From positions 188,844 to 252,843 of the forward strand of contig NW_004451883.1 of NCBI RefSeq assembly GCF_000321225.1: a stretch of DNA of 64,000 bases, in the 5' to 3' direction. The translations under genes were made by a program, and so were the position numbers. Below, one piece after another: positions 32,402 to 44,469 of the stretch; the stretch's first letter is position 1, and each line of letters begins with the position of its first letter. The DNA is from Odobenus rosmarus divergens (Eukaryota; Chordata; Mammalia; Carnivora; Odobenidae). The notes under the pieces were generated by a model. That model was not told where the DNA came from, searched no databases, and was given only the letters and a program-made list of their open reading frames with translations.

Positions 32402-32550
32402 TCTGGGTCCTGGGTATGAGGTCACGTGCCTGGGTCCTGGGTATGAGGCCACCTTCCTGAGTCCTGGGTATAAGGTCACATGCCTGGGTCCTTGTTTATG
32501 GGGTTGCCTGCCTGAGGCCTGGATATGGGGCCACCTGCCTGGATCCTTAA
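32402..32550. repeat. 30-bp minisatellite
   Basis: Five diverged copies of a unit near 'CTGGGTCCTGGGTATGAGG' plus TCACGTGC. Unit length 30 bp, a multiple of three, so one frame reads a ten-residue period (CLGPGYEVT, CLGPGYEAT, FLSPGYKVT). Copies 1-3 are close; 4 and 5 are decayed. Confidence 0.9.
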
Positions 32551-34685
32551 ACCACTGTGTCTCTGTTGGCTATCCAATGACCAGGTTCTCCCACAGCTTG
32601 CTCTGATGAGTACCGCCGTCCTGAGCTCAGAGAGGTGTTTTATTTGGGCCCACAGACAACCCATGGGGACTCTTAGCCCCAGGTAATCACCCACCTCTGT
32701 GCTCAGGTCACCCTGTGACACGTCACAGCTCTCTCTGTACGGGGGCCTGCACCTCTAGCTCTCCTGGGCCCTGGGCCAACCTCTCATCCAGAAGGCAGGG
32801 CTGGCCCAGGACTTGGGGCTGGACTGGGCTGACCTTGTAGGTGACACAGCATGCCAGACCCAGGCCACCACACCTGTCCTGGAGCTGAGCCAGGTGAATT
32901 GTGTCTAAAGAAGGAGTTGGTCCTCAGAGCGGTGGTGCTCAGCCTGGGATCAGCCTGGGAGTTTGCAATAAAAAGAGCTCATCTGAGGGCTTGCTCTGGT
33001 GGGAGTGGTTCCAGCTTCTCTTTGGTGGTGGGGTCCTCCTTCTGGGATGTGGAGGTGATTGGTCATCTGGACAGGCTCAGGGAGCCCAGCTGTGGGCCAG
33101 GCCATGCTAATGGGGAGACGCCCAATGGAGTCAATATAGCCCCCGCTTCAGGCAGTGGACCGCTGGATGGGTTCCAGGAGAGGAGACAGGTTTGCAACCC
33201 ATCAACTGTGGGGTGTCCAGGAGCAGAGGGAGGTCTGGGATGGGCCTCTGGCCCTGTCATAAGGATGAGAGGGCTCCCAGGAGGAGGTGTCTCCCACATG
33301 AGGGCCTGCCCATGAAACTCATATAATTCTGTCCCTATTGGGACCCCACAACCTTCTGACCTTGTGCGTCAGTCTCCTGAGTTTGGCTAATGCCCCTGAG
33401 AGCACTTGGCTCTCTGTGTGCAGGAGGAGTCCGATCTCTGCCCTTGCAGGATTGAGCCCTTGGGGTGATGAACCTGCTGGGGGCCAGGGTGGGGGCTCCG
33501 GGGGCGGAGCTGACTCTTGGGGTCACTGCTGCGGCTGAGGAAGTTCTGCACAGTCTCTGCGGATGGCCCCTCTGCACAGCACAGGTCTCTGCCACCCCTC
33601 TCCCCGCCGCCCGGCTGTCCTTCATCAGCCCCTCAGCCAGCTGGTCCGGCCTCCCCACCTGCAGTAAGGAGGGGAAGACTGGGTGGCCCCAGAAGTGGGT
33701 CAGGGTGGAGGACCCCCCGTCCACTCCACCTGCCTTGTGCATTAGGACTGGAGCCAGGACACAGCTGGATCCCTGCATGGCTCTGGGCACCCCCTGCAGC
33801 TCCTGGGAGCCCAGAACCCCCTCTGAGTGGGTGAGAGGTGACAGGTGTGAAAGGCAGACCAGGACCACGAAGCCACGAGCCAGCCGGGGGGTTTCTAACT
33901 TGGCTTCCCCCCTTCCCATTGTGCTGGTGCCCCGCTGACTGCCCCCCACCAACACAGCCCCAAGTTCCCGCGGGGGAAGAAAAGCCTGCCTCATGTCTGC
34001 CGGGCGAGTCATTGCCGGCCCAGGGCGGCCCGTCCTGCTGCGGGGGTCAGCGGTGGCGGAGGTCCGCCAGGCCCCTGAGTGCTTGCAGACGAGCCATCAG
34101 CCTTCGGTAAGCTCAAGACCCACACACCTGGTTCCCCCTCACCTGTCCTTTCTGCTTGTTCGGTAAAACTGAGGCCATGCGGCTGACTCTGGGCCGCCAC
34201 ATCCATCCCGGGCCCCTGACCGTCATTCCTGGATGCCCCACAGCCACCCCGCTTGCATGCGGTGGGGGCAAGAAGGGAAGGCAGCCACCCCCTCAGGGCC
34301 TGTGACCGCAGCCCGCACGGGAAATCCACAGTCTCCGGGAATAGCACGGCAGTAGCCAGCCTGCCAGGAATCACCGGTCTGGGCCCAGAAGGGTCCCCAT
34401 GTGGGCACTGGTCCCTGAGAACCCGGTGGCTTTTAGGTGGGGGGCAGGGTGGAGCCCCAGCTTCACGGCATACCCCACGAGCTGCAAACACAGAGGCCAG
34501 GTGTCCGGCCGGCTTTGGTCGCCCCTGCTGTGCCCAGAAGGGGTGGACAGGGACTCTTGTCTCATGCCCAGCACCTCCCAGGCCACCCACTCCAAGTGAG
34601 GCCACACCTTCCTCCTCATTGTGTGGCACCCCTGAGGTTCCTTAGTTGCTCTGGAAGATCACTGAGCAGTGAGTGGACCCGAGGT
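32551..34685. other. GC-rich unique DNA, no gene seen
   Basis: No interspersed repeat firmly recognised. Long opposing frames (- 33335-34012, 225 codons; + 33465-33938; - 34009-34629, 206 codons) are low-complexity with no domain. Confidence 0.45.
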
Positions 34686-34689
34686 CATT

Positions 34690-34835
34690 GCTCCTCGTCC
34701 ATCCCATCATCTTGGGCCAGAGCGAGCCTCAGTCCCTTCTCTGTAAAGTCCAACTGTCCTGCCCACCATGCAAAGGGCCTCAACCTCAACAGTACGTGCC
34801 CATCATAGAAGGAGACTTCGTGGTGATGCCCGGTG
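34690..34835 (+). repeat. Possible MIR fragment
   Basis: 'GAGCCTCAGTCCCTTCTCTG' followed by TAAAGTCC resembles the MIR core. Weak on the 3' side. Confidence 0.4.
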
Positions 34836-36860
34836 GTCAGGTTTGTTGTTAAGTGGCCCAGGTGAGTGTTGGTTAGCAATGGGTTCCGGTGTTAGGTCCA
34901 GTCTTGTGGACAAGTCCGCTCCCTCGTCAGCCCCTCTTGGGCATAATCATTTCTGGTGTCAGACACCCCATTATCCTGAGTCACGAAAGGCCCCATTGAT
35001 CTCAGTCCACAGAACCAGTGTGGGTTTGACCTTTGTGGCTGCACGTGTCAGTGCACAGCATGGGCATGAGCACACAAGCTGCAGAGCATGGGCAGGTGGT
35101 CCAGGCCGGAGCAGGGAAGTCCCCCGAAGAAGGGTTTGTGGCGCAGCAGGAGGACCTCGTCCGGGCTGGGAGTGGGCGCCCCGTGTTGGTGGGGACTGTC
35201 GGGTCCTTCTCAGGTGCCTGCACCTGCCTGAGCGGTGGTGGTGACGGGCACAGGTGCCTCTGGGATTACATCCGTGTTTGGGTCTCTTGCTGGATCGCAG
35301 ACTGGAGACCAGGGGTAAGCCTGAGGCCACAGCCTTGCTGAGCCCCGGGTCACCCTGGCCCTGAGCCCAATGCGGATCCCTCTGCGCCCCCGGCTCCTCT
35401 CCTCTGGAAACAAATCAACGAGTTAACGTCTGAAATTGCTTGGCGCCGAGAAAGGCGCCTCGTAGGACACAGGCCTCCGGGGATGGTAACAGCTGTTATG
35501 GTCCCCGACTCCGTGCTGCCATGGGGATTCTCCAGGATGAGGGGGTCAGCGACCAGTCCTGCCCTGTTTGCCCGTGGTGGGCACAGGTCTCAGACCAGGG
35601 GTCACCTTCCAGGCTGGGAGCAGGGGGGGCCGGCAGGGGCGACCCTAACCTCTCCGGGCCAGGGCCACCCTGCCTCCCTGTGACCCCATGAGGGTAGTCG
35701 TGTTTACCCAGCCCGCCTCCCACAGGTGCCAGGGGGTCCAAATGGGGTGACCCTGGTGTGCACAAGAACACAGATCACATCCTAACCATGCTGGTTTGGG
35801 CTTCGGCTCGGCTGTGCACGTTCCCTGAGCTCTCTGGGAAGGCAGGTTCTTCTGTGAAAAGGGCATCACAACACTTTCCACGAGACACAATCTGTAACAC
35901 GGTCCGGTGGGCTGCCTGGGGGCTCATCGTGCTGAAAAGCTGAGATAGTGTCCCTTTAGGTCTCCATGTCCCTTCTCTCGCATCCATCTACTCCTCGTCT
36001 GGTCCTGCCCGGTGGGCAGTCCCTGTTGGCCACGGGTAGAGACCCCACTCCTCACCCTCCTCCCCAGCTGGCCCTGGGAGCCCCAGCTCCGCTCCGGGGG
36101 GGGCCGACCCAGGCCGTGTTGCTCCTGCTGGTCTCTCTGCCCCCAGGCCCCGTCCCTGAGTCCTGCCTATCCTTCCGGGACACGGTCACTGCCACCACCT
36201 CCACGGGGTCTCCATCTGGACAGGGGCCCCCCCACCTCTGGATGCCCACCGTTGTCTGTCCTTCCCATGCTGCACGCCACCAGATTTGCATCATGGTCAT
36301 TATGCCCGTGATGTGAGTCCCACGAAATCATGTGAGATTCACCCCTGAGTCACCAGGGAGTCTTTCACACAGCGGAGGCCGGGAGGATCGGCTAGGGGAA
36401 GCCGGGAAGGAGGGGGAAGAGGAAGGCTGGGCCTCACGTGGCTGGGCCTTCATTTGGGCACCGGTGTGCACCTCCTGGGTCGTGGGTGTGTCGGGTCCCT
36501 TCTGCTTGGGCCTAGTTAGATCCATCACCTAGGCACCTGTTTATTTACACCCGGCACGTGGCCGAGCCTGTGGCGGCAACATGGACTCTCACGCACTGCC
36601 GGGAGGCTCTGGAGGCTGCTGTGACCAGCACCCCTGCCCCAGCGAACCCTCCTGGCCCCATCCTGGGCAGGTGCCCCCATGCCCCATGGCTCATCCAAGC
36701 CAGCGCTAAGCAACAAGATCAGCACATCCATCCCTTTCCCAAGGGTCTGATTTTCACCAGTGCGGCAAAAAGCTGGAACCCAGCCTCCCTCCTGCCCTGC
36801 TGCTTGCCCAAGCTTGACCCCATGGAAGCTGGGCCTGGGATCTGGGGGAAGGAGCAGGGC
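34836..36860. other. GC-rich unique DNA
   Basis: No gene, RNA or repeat recognised. Confidence 0.45.
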
Positions 36861-36861
36861 A

Positions 36862-36932
36862 CTTCCTTGCTGTGTGACTGTGGCCGGATCATGGCACCTC
36901 TTTGAGCTTTCTCGTGGTGGCAGCTAGCTGGG
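36862..36932 (+). repeat. Possible MIR fragment
   Basis: 'TTGCTGTGTGACTGTGGCCG' then 'CACCTCTTTGAGCTTTCTC' follows the MIR block order TAGCTGTGTGACCTTGGGCAA..., ACCTCTCTGAGCCTCAGTTTC. Confidence 0.5.
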
Positions 36933-38530
36933 GCCACCTTGCTGTGCGTACAGTATTGGAAATCAGAGTGACCCTTGGGGGGCCCTCACCAAGGACCCTA
37001 GCAAACCATGGGGTGGGTCAGGCCTGCCCACAGGTGCCCGAGCAAGTGAGAAGGGCCACGCAGGCCCAGGGTGGGGAGCGAGGGCCCCACTGGCCACGGA
37101 GCAGCTCTGGTGGAAGGGCTGGAGCTGCCGTCTGCTCGGAGAGCGTGGAGCCAATACCCAGCTGGACCAGCTGGGGCAGCCAGAAGCCTGACTATCTGCC
37201 TCTGCCCCTCGGGCGTCTCACACCACGTGGGCAGCAGGGAGAAGATCTGCCCCGGGGGGACCTCAGAGGAGCAGCTCCCGAGCCTGCCCGGGTGGGGAGG
37301 GGACAGGCAGGGTGCCAGGGCAAGAGGAGGGATGCCCACGTAGTTGAGGCAGGTGCTGAGCTTGGCCGTCAGACTGCCGGGGGGAGGTGCAGCGGGCAGA
37401 GGCGAAGCCAGCAGCTGCCGTGGGCCTGGGGACCAGAGTCGGTATGGGTGTGGCATGCCCTCCTCCCAGCCTCCCCTCAGCTCCTGGAGTGCATGCAAGG
37501 GCTTGGCCCACCTTGCCGAACGGGCCGGGTGGGGTGGTCCGTTGTGAGAGGCGATGGGGACTGGACTCGCTCTGGCTCCCTGTGGGCTCTCAGCCTGCCC
37601 TGCCCCTGCCTGGCCCAGTCCCCCCTGGGAGGGACCCAGCCCCTGCCCCTCTCCAGGGAGCGGGGACAGGCTGACGGACAGGCTGGCCTGCACTGCGGTG
37701 CCGAGTGCCCGGTTTCCATGCGGGACAGAGCCCAGGCACCTCTCCGCGATTCCCGGCCCCACCGGCTCTGAGCGGCAACCCTGGGCTCCAGCTCCCCGCC
37801 AGGCTCCCCCACCACCAGCCTCACACAGCCGCTCGCGACCTGGGGTCGGCCCCGAGTGCGTTTCCCTCACGCCTCCGGTGCCCGGGGCCCCGCGGGTCCG
37901 TGCTGCATGTGCAGCACAGTGAGCCACAGCTTTCTGAGGTAGGGAAGGAGCCCTTGTCAGGTGAGGGGTGTCTGCAGCCCCAGGGACACGCGCAGAGCCT
38001 GCAGGCAGCTGGGGGATGGCTGTCCTTCCTGCCAAGCAGGTGCGAGGCCAGGGCGCTGCCCCCAAGCCACTCCTGCTCAGTCAGTGCAGAAACTATCCCT
38101 CCAGGGGCATGGCGGCCCCGAAACGATGAGGATGTGCCTCTCCCCCAGTCCAGCGGCAGAGTCTGTGGACTGTAGGCAGCAGAAATTGGGGTGGGGTCCT
38201 GGCTGCACCCCAGGCCTGGGCCACACTCCCGGCTGCCTGGGGAGGCCACGTCCGGGCAGTGACGTCCATGGATACCCTGAGGTCCTGGGTGACCAAGGGG
38301 ACTCGGCAGGACCCGCCAATGAGGAGGTGTCTGGAGGGTTCTGACCTGGGGCGGGTGGGAAGGCTTCAGGCGGCTGTCCCCACAGGACTCCTGGGATTGT
38401 GTGCGTCCAGTTGTGGGGACGTGGATCTCTCCTTGGCCGTGCTGCATTGGGAGTCGGTGCGCGCCTTGTTCTGGGACCTGGGAAAGGTACCCGCCAGTGA
38501 CGTCAGGGACGGATGGGGGCCCCCCCAAGA
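36933..38530. other. GC-rich stretch with long frames open on both strands
   Basis: Frames of 289 codons (+ 36902-37771), 355 codons (- 36998-38065) and 235 codons (- 37821-38528) overlap. None has a signal peptide, membrane segment or recognisable domain, and all are rich in Gly, Pro, Ser, Arg and Ala. The part 37740-37900 is moderately CpG-rich. Simultaneous openness of both strands argues for stop-poor composition rather than a coding exon, but an unannotated exon cannot be ruled out by eye. Confidence 0.4.
38498..38505. promoter_or_regulatory. Perfect CRE palindrome
   Basis: TGACGTCA, the consensus site for CREB/ATF factors, in GC-rich DNA. One 8-mer is expected by chance about once per 65 kb, so this alone means little. 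Confidence 0.2.
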
Positions 38531-40520
38531 GCTTCCTTCCTGTGTCTCAGCCCAGCTTCTGGAAGGGAGACAGCTCCTCGGCAGCCAGTCCATGGTGAGG
38601 GCACCCCGGTCTTGAGGGCAGAAGTATGATATCATCTGAAGCAAGCAAATGTGGCCATGCCACACGTCCTGAGGAGCGGGCAAGTCCGCAAGTCAGCGAA
38701 GGCGTCCAAGCAACAGGAAAATGGAGGCTGCTCTCTTTGGACCCAGGCGAGGACTCCTGAGCTCCTCCTTCCACCCTCCCTGCAGGCCTCGGGGCACAGC
38801 CTCCTGCCCCCTCCCTGCAGGTCCCGGCAGCGGGCAGGCAGGGGGGAGCCCCCCACTCCTAGGGGCATGCACAGCACCCCACAGTGTGCCCTGCTCTGTG
38901 CAGACCCCATCATCGCCCGCACCCCATGGCCCATTGTCTTCCCTGCCTCCCCAAGCCCACCCTCATCAGCTGCTGCTCCCGTGGGAGCCCCTCACCCCTT
39001 CCAGCTCCCACCCCCGGGGGGCTCGTTTAGTGGCAGCTCTCAAGGGAGTGAGTCCTGGTGGAGAACCTGCCGGGGTTCACCTCCCTCTCTGTCTCTCCGT
39101 GTCTGTCTCTTGTCTCTTTCTGTCTCCACCCCACGCTCTCCTCTTATTCTGGGCCCCCTCCCTCCTCTGACGGAGCAGGACACTACCTCTGGTCCCAACC
39201 ACCTTGTCCCGTGTGGTCCCAGTTGGCAGGAGTCCCCCTGGTTGGCTTCCACGGCCCTCCGCCTGCCTCCTCTCTCCTATGTTAGCTGGGTCCCGTGACA
39301 CAAGCCCAGGCTGCTGGGCTCCCGCCAAGCCGTGCACCCGGGGAGACCCCACAGAGGCCTGGGGCCACTGAGCCGGGCTCTGAGCTGGCTGACGCCTTTC
39401 ATGCAGGGAGCGCAGTCCCTCGGGGCTCCCCGAACGGGAAGGGTGGCCCAGCTCCTCTCTGAGGGGCTGTCCTGGGTGGACGGGGGCACAAACTACTCTC
39501 CCTGGGGCCCAGCACGGCCTCCTAGCTTCTCCTCCGCCCAGGGCCCTCCTGAGCCCCTTGTTCCAACTGCCCTGCGGCCTTCAGCTGCCTACGGGGTGGC
39601 AGCCATGCCGTCGGTGTCCATGTCCAGGTCTCCTCAGGCGCCTTCTGCCCACACAAGGCCATCCTATGTCTTGTAGGCACCGCTGCACGTCCCTGCCCTG
39701 AGTGTTTGCTCACAGGCCCTGCCAGGCGCTGTTCTTCCCCCAGAGCTTCAGGCGAAGCTGGCTCCCACACCCGGAGAGCCGTGGGAATCCAGGGGCTCCT
39801 TCCAAGTGAATTGCCAAGCGCTCTGGGAATTCCGGGGGTGCGTGCACAAACCTCCCATCCACCTGGGGCGTGGGGCGTGTGTCCTCTGCCCACTGAAGGC
39901 TCTGAGCCACAGGCCCGGCCTCCGGCCCACGTTGGGTTTCCTGGAAACCATCTCTGCCAAGCAGAACCTGAAGCTGTCCCTCCGGATGGGCTTCCCCCCA
40001 TCACACAGGCCTGCCCCCCACACTTCCCCAAACACTGAAGACCCTGTGTTATGCCGGCCACACTTTGTGGAAGCCTCCAGAGAACAGTGGGGATTTGCAT
40101 GCGGGAAAGCAGAGAACCTCACACCGCATTCTGTTTATGGCCTTCCCTAAGGGTCTGTGCCAAGTTCAAATCCTGTCCTGCCCACACTGGGGGTCTCTCT
40201 CTCCTTAGTCCTGGGCTTCATCTTTCTGCCCTTGGTCTGCCTTTTCCCAAGCCTGGTACTGGCAGAAAGTGACCTGTCCTTCAGGACTGGGCCTTCTCCC
40301 CCGAGGTACTGACTCGGCCCTCAGGCCCACTCCGGCATGAGCCAGGGGCAGACAGTGACCCCCGGCAGGGGTGCCGCGGGGCCTGCGGGATGGAGGCTGG
40401 GGAAGGGCAGGCCACCCTGCTGGGCGCTGCCGGCCCAGAGCCAGGCTGGTCGCCGTGGGAGGTGCGTTCAGGCCACCAGCAGACCCCTCTGGCCTCCACC
40501 CCTGCGCCCAGCGTAGACAA
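38531..40520. other. GC-rich unique DNA with a TCTG-rich patch
   Basis: A CT/TCTG-rich patch at 39080-39160. Open frames + 38651-39298 and - 39522-40100 show no domain. Nothing else recognised. Confidence 0.45.
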
Positions 40521-40523
40521 GGA

Positions 40524-40655
40524 CACGAACATGCACACTCACGTGCTCACACGCACACGCGTTCCAATGCACGCACATTGACACACTCCCGTACACTCAC
40601 ACACGACACATGTCCATACATCCCACACACACTCATATACTCGCACATAGACACA
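40524..40655. repeat. Degenerate CA-rich microsatellite
   Basis: ACAC and CACGC units with many interruptions over about 130 bp. Confidence 0.85.
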
Positions 40656-40679
40656 CCTCTTCGAAGAACAGTCACCTTC

Positions 40680-40965
40680 AGGAACAGTGCAGATTAAATC
40701 CGTATTTAAGAGAAATCTCCTAAAGAAAACATAATCCACAAATATGCAATTCTACCCCCAGGAAGACAGCCGTTTACCTCATTATGCAGAGCAATTTAGC
40801 TCCTTGCTGACTAGAGCTTTTCTGCACAGACTATATTTGCTTTCCCTTCGCATAAGCAAAAGGCCCATTATGGTTATTTTCCCAAGACAAAGAACTTTAT
40901 GTCCTTGAAAGGTGAATCAAGCCACTGCCTCTAAAAAGTCGGAAAAACTGCTTGGCGGGGTCACC
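40680..40965. promoter_or_regulatory. AT-balanced island, possible conserved noncoding element
   Basis: About 285 bp of non-repetitive, lower-GC sequence bounded by GC-rich DNA. It includes octamer-like ATATGCAATT, ATTATGCAGAGCAATT, and GACAAAGAAC resembling a SOX/LEF site. It lacks transposon hallmarks. Enhancer function is inference. Confidence 0.35.
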
Positions 40966-41260
40966 ATCTTTAGCCACCAGATTTTGAGGACGTTAGGGTC
41001 TGACCTCAGCCGGCAGCCGTGAGCGGTGGGTTTGGCCACCCCGCTCAGTAAGACCAGAGAGCTGTTCTCATTCATGGCGCCCACAGCCCGGTGCAGGGCC
41101 TGCCGTGGGGGAACGTTTGTTAATGTTTGTAGAGCAAGTGGATTTTATGGTCATTTTTCATGACTATTTCCAGCTGAAACCTTGGGTCTAGGGGTGAGGG
41201 AAGCCCAAACCACCAAGAGATGAAATGACTTCCACATAACAGGGGAACGATCACCAAGAT
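40966..41260. other. Unique DNA
   Basis: Nothing recognised. Confidence 0.4.
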
Positions 41261-41261
41261 A

Positions 41262-41795
41262 GCATCCGTTATCAGAAATGACTATCATAAAACTAAATGT
41301 TCACCTCCTGCCTTATGACCCAGGAATTCCACCAAAGGACCTGGACAAGATATTCTACAGCTGTGTTGGTAAGAACCAAACACCGGCCCCAGCCCCGTTA
41401 CCTGCTAATGGACCGAGGGTGGGTCAACATGCTGTGGGACGCCCATTCAATGCAGTACGACTCAGCAAAGGAACAGTCGTCCACGCGTGTGAGACAACGA
41501 ATGAATCTCTGAAACATTCCTGAGTGGGGCGGGCCTTACGTGAAAGAGCATGTTCTGTATGATCCTACGGGTGTTAAGCCCTAGAACCGGGAAACCTAAC
41601 CAACAGCGGACAAATTGGAGTAAGGGCTGCCTCTGTGGATTGGTGAGTTTTGATCATGAGGGAGGGGTCCGAGGGAATTTTCTGGGGCCATGCTCTGCAT
41701 CTTTCAGGGTTTGAGTCACACAAGTCCGTGGTTTGTCAAGACTCATCGATGGCACGCTTACAGGATGTCACGGAGGCCGTGCTCAGAGGAAAACC
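41262..41795 (+). mobile_element. Old L1M 3' fragment
   Basis: Sense-strand L1 blocks in order: 'CTAAATGTTCACCTCCTGCC', 'TATGACCCAGGAATTCCACC', 'GACTCAGCAAAGGAACAG', 'ATGAATCTCTGAAACATTCC', 'TGTATGATCCTACGGG', 'GGGAATTTTCTGGGG', 'GTTTGTCAAGACTCATCGA'. Frames are decayed. Confidence 0.85.
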
Positions 41796-42085
41796 TGCGG
41801 CTGTGAGCACCTACATGAGAAAAGAAGGCAGACCCCACAACAATGACCTGACCTCCCATCTTATGGAGCCAGAAGAAAGCAGGGAGAAGGGAGGGGACAA
41901 CCAGACTGCAGCAGAGGGAGTGAGGTGGGGGCCGACAGAAAAGTAGCAGTTGGGTGGACAGACAAATCTTTATCCAGGCTGCCTAAGCAGAAAGCAGAGT
42001 TATTCATTTCACCGTCTGCGGAACTTGCATGAAAACACATAACCAGATGTTGGGCTCTGGCTAATGATAATCATGGGCACTGACG
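41796..42085. other. Unique DNA
   Basis: Nothing recognised. Confidence 0.4.
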
Positions 42086-42258
42086 TCTTATTGCTTATTT
42101 TGAAGTGCACAAAATAAAAGATGGGCTGGTGAAGGGACAGACGGACCGACGGATGGGTTGGTTCATGATGATGCAAATCCAGCATCTGTTGGGTTTCTGG
42201 GTGTTCATTATAAAACACTTTCAACTCTTCTGTTTGTTTGAAAAACTTCACAGAAACA
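42086..42258 (+). mobile_element. Old L1M 3' UTR end
   Basis: 'AATAAAAGATGGGCTGGTGA', 'GACAGACGGACCGACGGATG', 'GGGTGTTCATTATAAAACAC', 'TTTCAACTCTTCTGTTTG' and 'TTTGAAAAACTTCACAG' are the 3'-terminal blocks of L1MC-like elements. Confidence 0.75.
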
Positions 42259-42357
42259 TTTGAAGGAATGACTGTCGATATATCACCTGCCCGTGGTGCC
42301 CTCCCTGCTCTAGAATGTACTTCCTGCCGTGGAAAGAACTGGATCGTGTGTATTTGC

Positions 42358-42500
42358 TCATTCAGCGCCCACCTTGAGTGTCCATAGCTGTGGACCATCG
42401 CTGGTCAAGGGGCTGGAGCCACACCAGTGAACCCAGTAAACCCAGGCATCTGTGCTCGGGGAGCTTGCAGTGCAGTGAGGAGAAAGACACACGGGACAAG
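42358..42500 (-). repeat. Probable L2 3' region
   Basis: 'TCATTCAGCGCCCACCTTGAG', 'CACACCAGTGAACCCAG', 'TCGGGGAGCTTGCAGTGCAG' follow the reverse L2 end (ACAGCAGTGAACAAxACA..., ATGGAGCTTACATTCTAG). Confidence 0.55.
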
Positions 42501-43120
42501 ACAAATCAAGCTGCGTGTGCAGGGTTAGCGGTTGGTTGGCTAGAACCTGTCTACTTGGATTTCAGAGCAGCAGGGGATGCTGTGTCCACTGGCAGGTGAG
42601 CTCTCGAGAAGAGCCCTCCCGCCCCAGCGGTTTCTCTGAGCCTCCGCTCCCCCCCGTGAGCGGATGTGGGGTCACAGAACCATCGTTTAGCTGCTGCAGG
42701 GCACGCAGCAATGCCCCAGAGGAGGGCGGTACGACTGCTCTGACAGGGTGGGCGTGCAGAAGGGGCAGGGGCAAAAGTGTTCTGTCCGATGGGAGGTCCG
42801 CTCTCCGAGGAAGCCGTGAGGGCTGGGAGGGCTGGATGCTGGGCCAGGCTCACGGCCGCTGGTATCTGAGACCACTCAGGACTGCGTGCTCAAGCTAAGG
42901 GATTCTGCGGGCCCTCTCCAGAGTGCGGGTGCCCAAGCGGCCTGACCCCAGGGGTCTGACCCCAGCCCAGCCACCACAGTGCACAGGGCGGGAGCAGGCC
43001 AAACGTGCCCTCCTCCGACACTCACACGGGCCAGAATGAGTCCCAGGATGATAGCCCGGAAGGAAAGCTGGTTTCAAGGCCCAGCCTAGAGCCTCTGGGG
43101 AACCCTTGGGGGGAGGCCAG
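42501..43120. other. GC-rich unique DNA
   Basis: No gene or repeat recognised; several frames open on both strands. Confidence 0.4.
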
Positions 43121-43124
43121 CAGC

Positions 43125-43285
43125 CTTGGGTGCTTGCTTAATTAAGGCCTTCCTGGTGCCGCTCGTATTAATATAGGCTGGTTTAATAGACCACCCATAG
43201 GAACAATGGCCATTCAGAAAGTACTGCTTTTCCAAAGTAAATGAATTCAACGGAGCTGTCAGGGGCTTTAGCAGCTGCCTGCCCA
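43125..43285. promoter_or_regulatory. Possible conserved noncoding element
   Basis: Non-repetitive, AT-balanced stretch with the homeodomain palindrome CTTAATTAAG (43137-43146), TATTAATATAGG and a SOX-like GAACAATGG (43200-43208). Short and sharply bounded. Function inferred from composition and motif density only. Confidence 0.3.
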
Positions 43286-44468
43286 AAATGAGGGAAGTAT
43301 GTGCACCTGCTTAGCAGCCCACGATGTGTGCACGGTTGCCGGCCGGGGCTAGGATGCCGGGGCCTGCTCTCAGTATTTGTGGGCACATCTTTGTGTGGAT
43401 GCTTTGGCGTGGACTCTCCTGACTTCCCTATGTCTGAAGACTTTGTAACAAAGCCTAAGAGCCAGGGTTGGAGGAGAGCAGAGAAAGCACCTCTCGGCTG
43501 CAGGGAGCAGGAACAATGAGGGTTCCCCAAACCAGGAGGAGGAATGCAGAGCTGCTGAGAAATCTCTCTGTGCAGATGTTCTCTGCAGGTGAGCGGTGCG
43601 CCCATGCGCAGGTCCCACGGCACTGCTGTCGCACACTCACCAGGCCGGCTGCCCCTGGCATGGGACCTTGGAGATGGTGCCATCCACACACCTGGGCGTC
43701 AGAAGCTCCACTCAGCGTCATGCTCATGGACTGGGCTGGACAGCCCTGGATGGGGACCCGCCAGAGGGGATGGCTAGAGGGAGCCCCACGGAAGCCTCCT
43801 TCGAGGGAGGGGCTGGAAGTGCAGTAGCTGAGGCCCCAGGGCAGCAGCTTAGGGGTCTGCGCTCCTCCCATGAGGACCCACCACGCCACCGTTCTCTCAC
43901 CTGGGGCTGGAAAAATGCATTCATGGCTACCAGAATTTCAGCTTAATATTGCAAAGCTCTTCTAACAGAAGACAGGTCAAAAGTGGTAGAAACTGAGGAG
44001 GACACACCTGCTCTTGCTGTAGAAAGACCACGTCTGGCCAGGATTGTTCTCATTCAAGGGGAGTAACAAGAAGCAAGTAAGCCAGCCCTAGAAACACCAA
44101 CGGGCCACCCAAGAATGAAAGGAAAACCACACTTACTCCAAAGAGTTTCTTTGGAAAGCAGAGGACATTTTTAGAATCTATGCCACCTCTTCTCAAAATT
44201 CAGAAAGACACAGACAATACTGAAGAGAGAGGTCGTCAAAGTTCGGGGGCTATAGCTGGAAAGGAGATTGTAATAAAAGTAAAATTATGGGAAATAAAGT
44301 GACTCTCAGGCACAAACTCAGTTTGATAAGGCAGAAAATCAAACAATGATGGAGAAGCAGTTTCAGAATCCAAGACAAGAAGGAGGACTCTTTTAAAATT
44401 CAAAGATGAAGAAAGCCATAAATGAACGGATCCACAGGAGCAAAAAAGATCTTTTTGACTCAAATTTC
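43286..44468. other. Unique DNA
   Basis: GC-rich to 43910 with open frames lacking domains (for example - 43183-43689, 168 codons; + 43468-43827), then A-rich non-repetitive sequence to 44468. Nothing recognised. Confidence 0.4.
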
Positions 44469-44469
44469 T

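Noticed and set aside
36998..38065. 355-codon - strand frame as a gene
   Set aside because: Overlapped by an equally open + frame, low complexity, no domain, and no exon signals I can trust.
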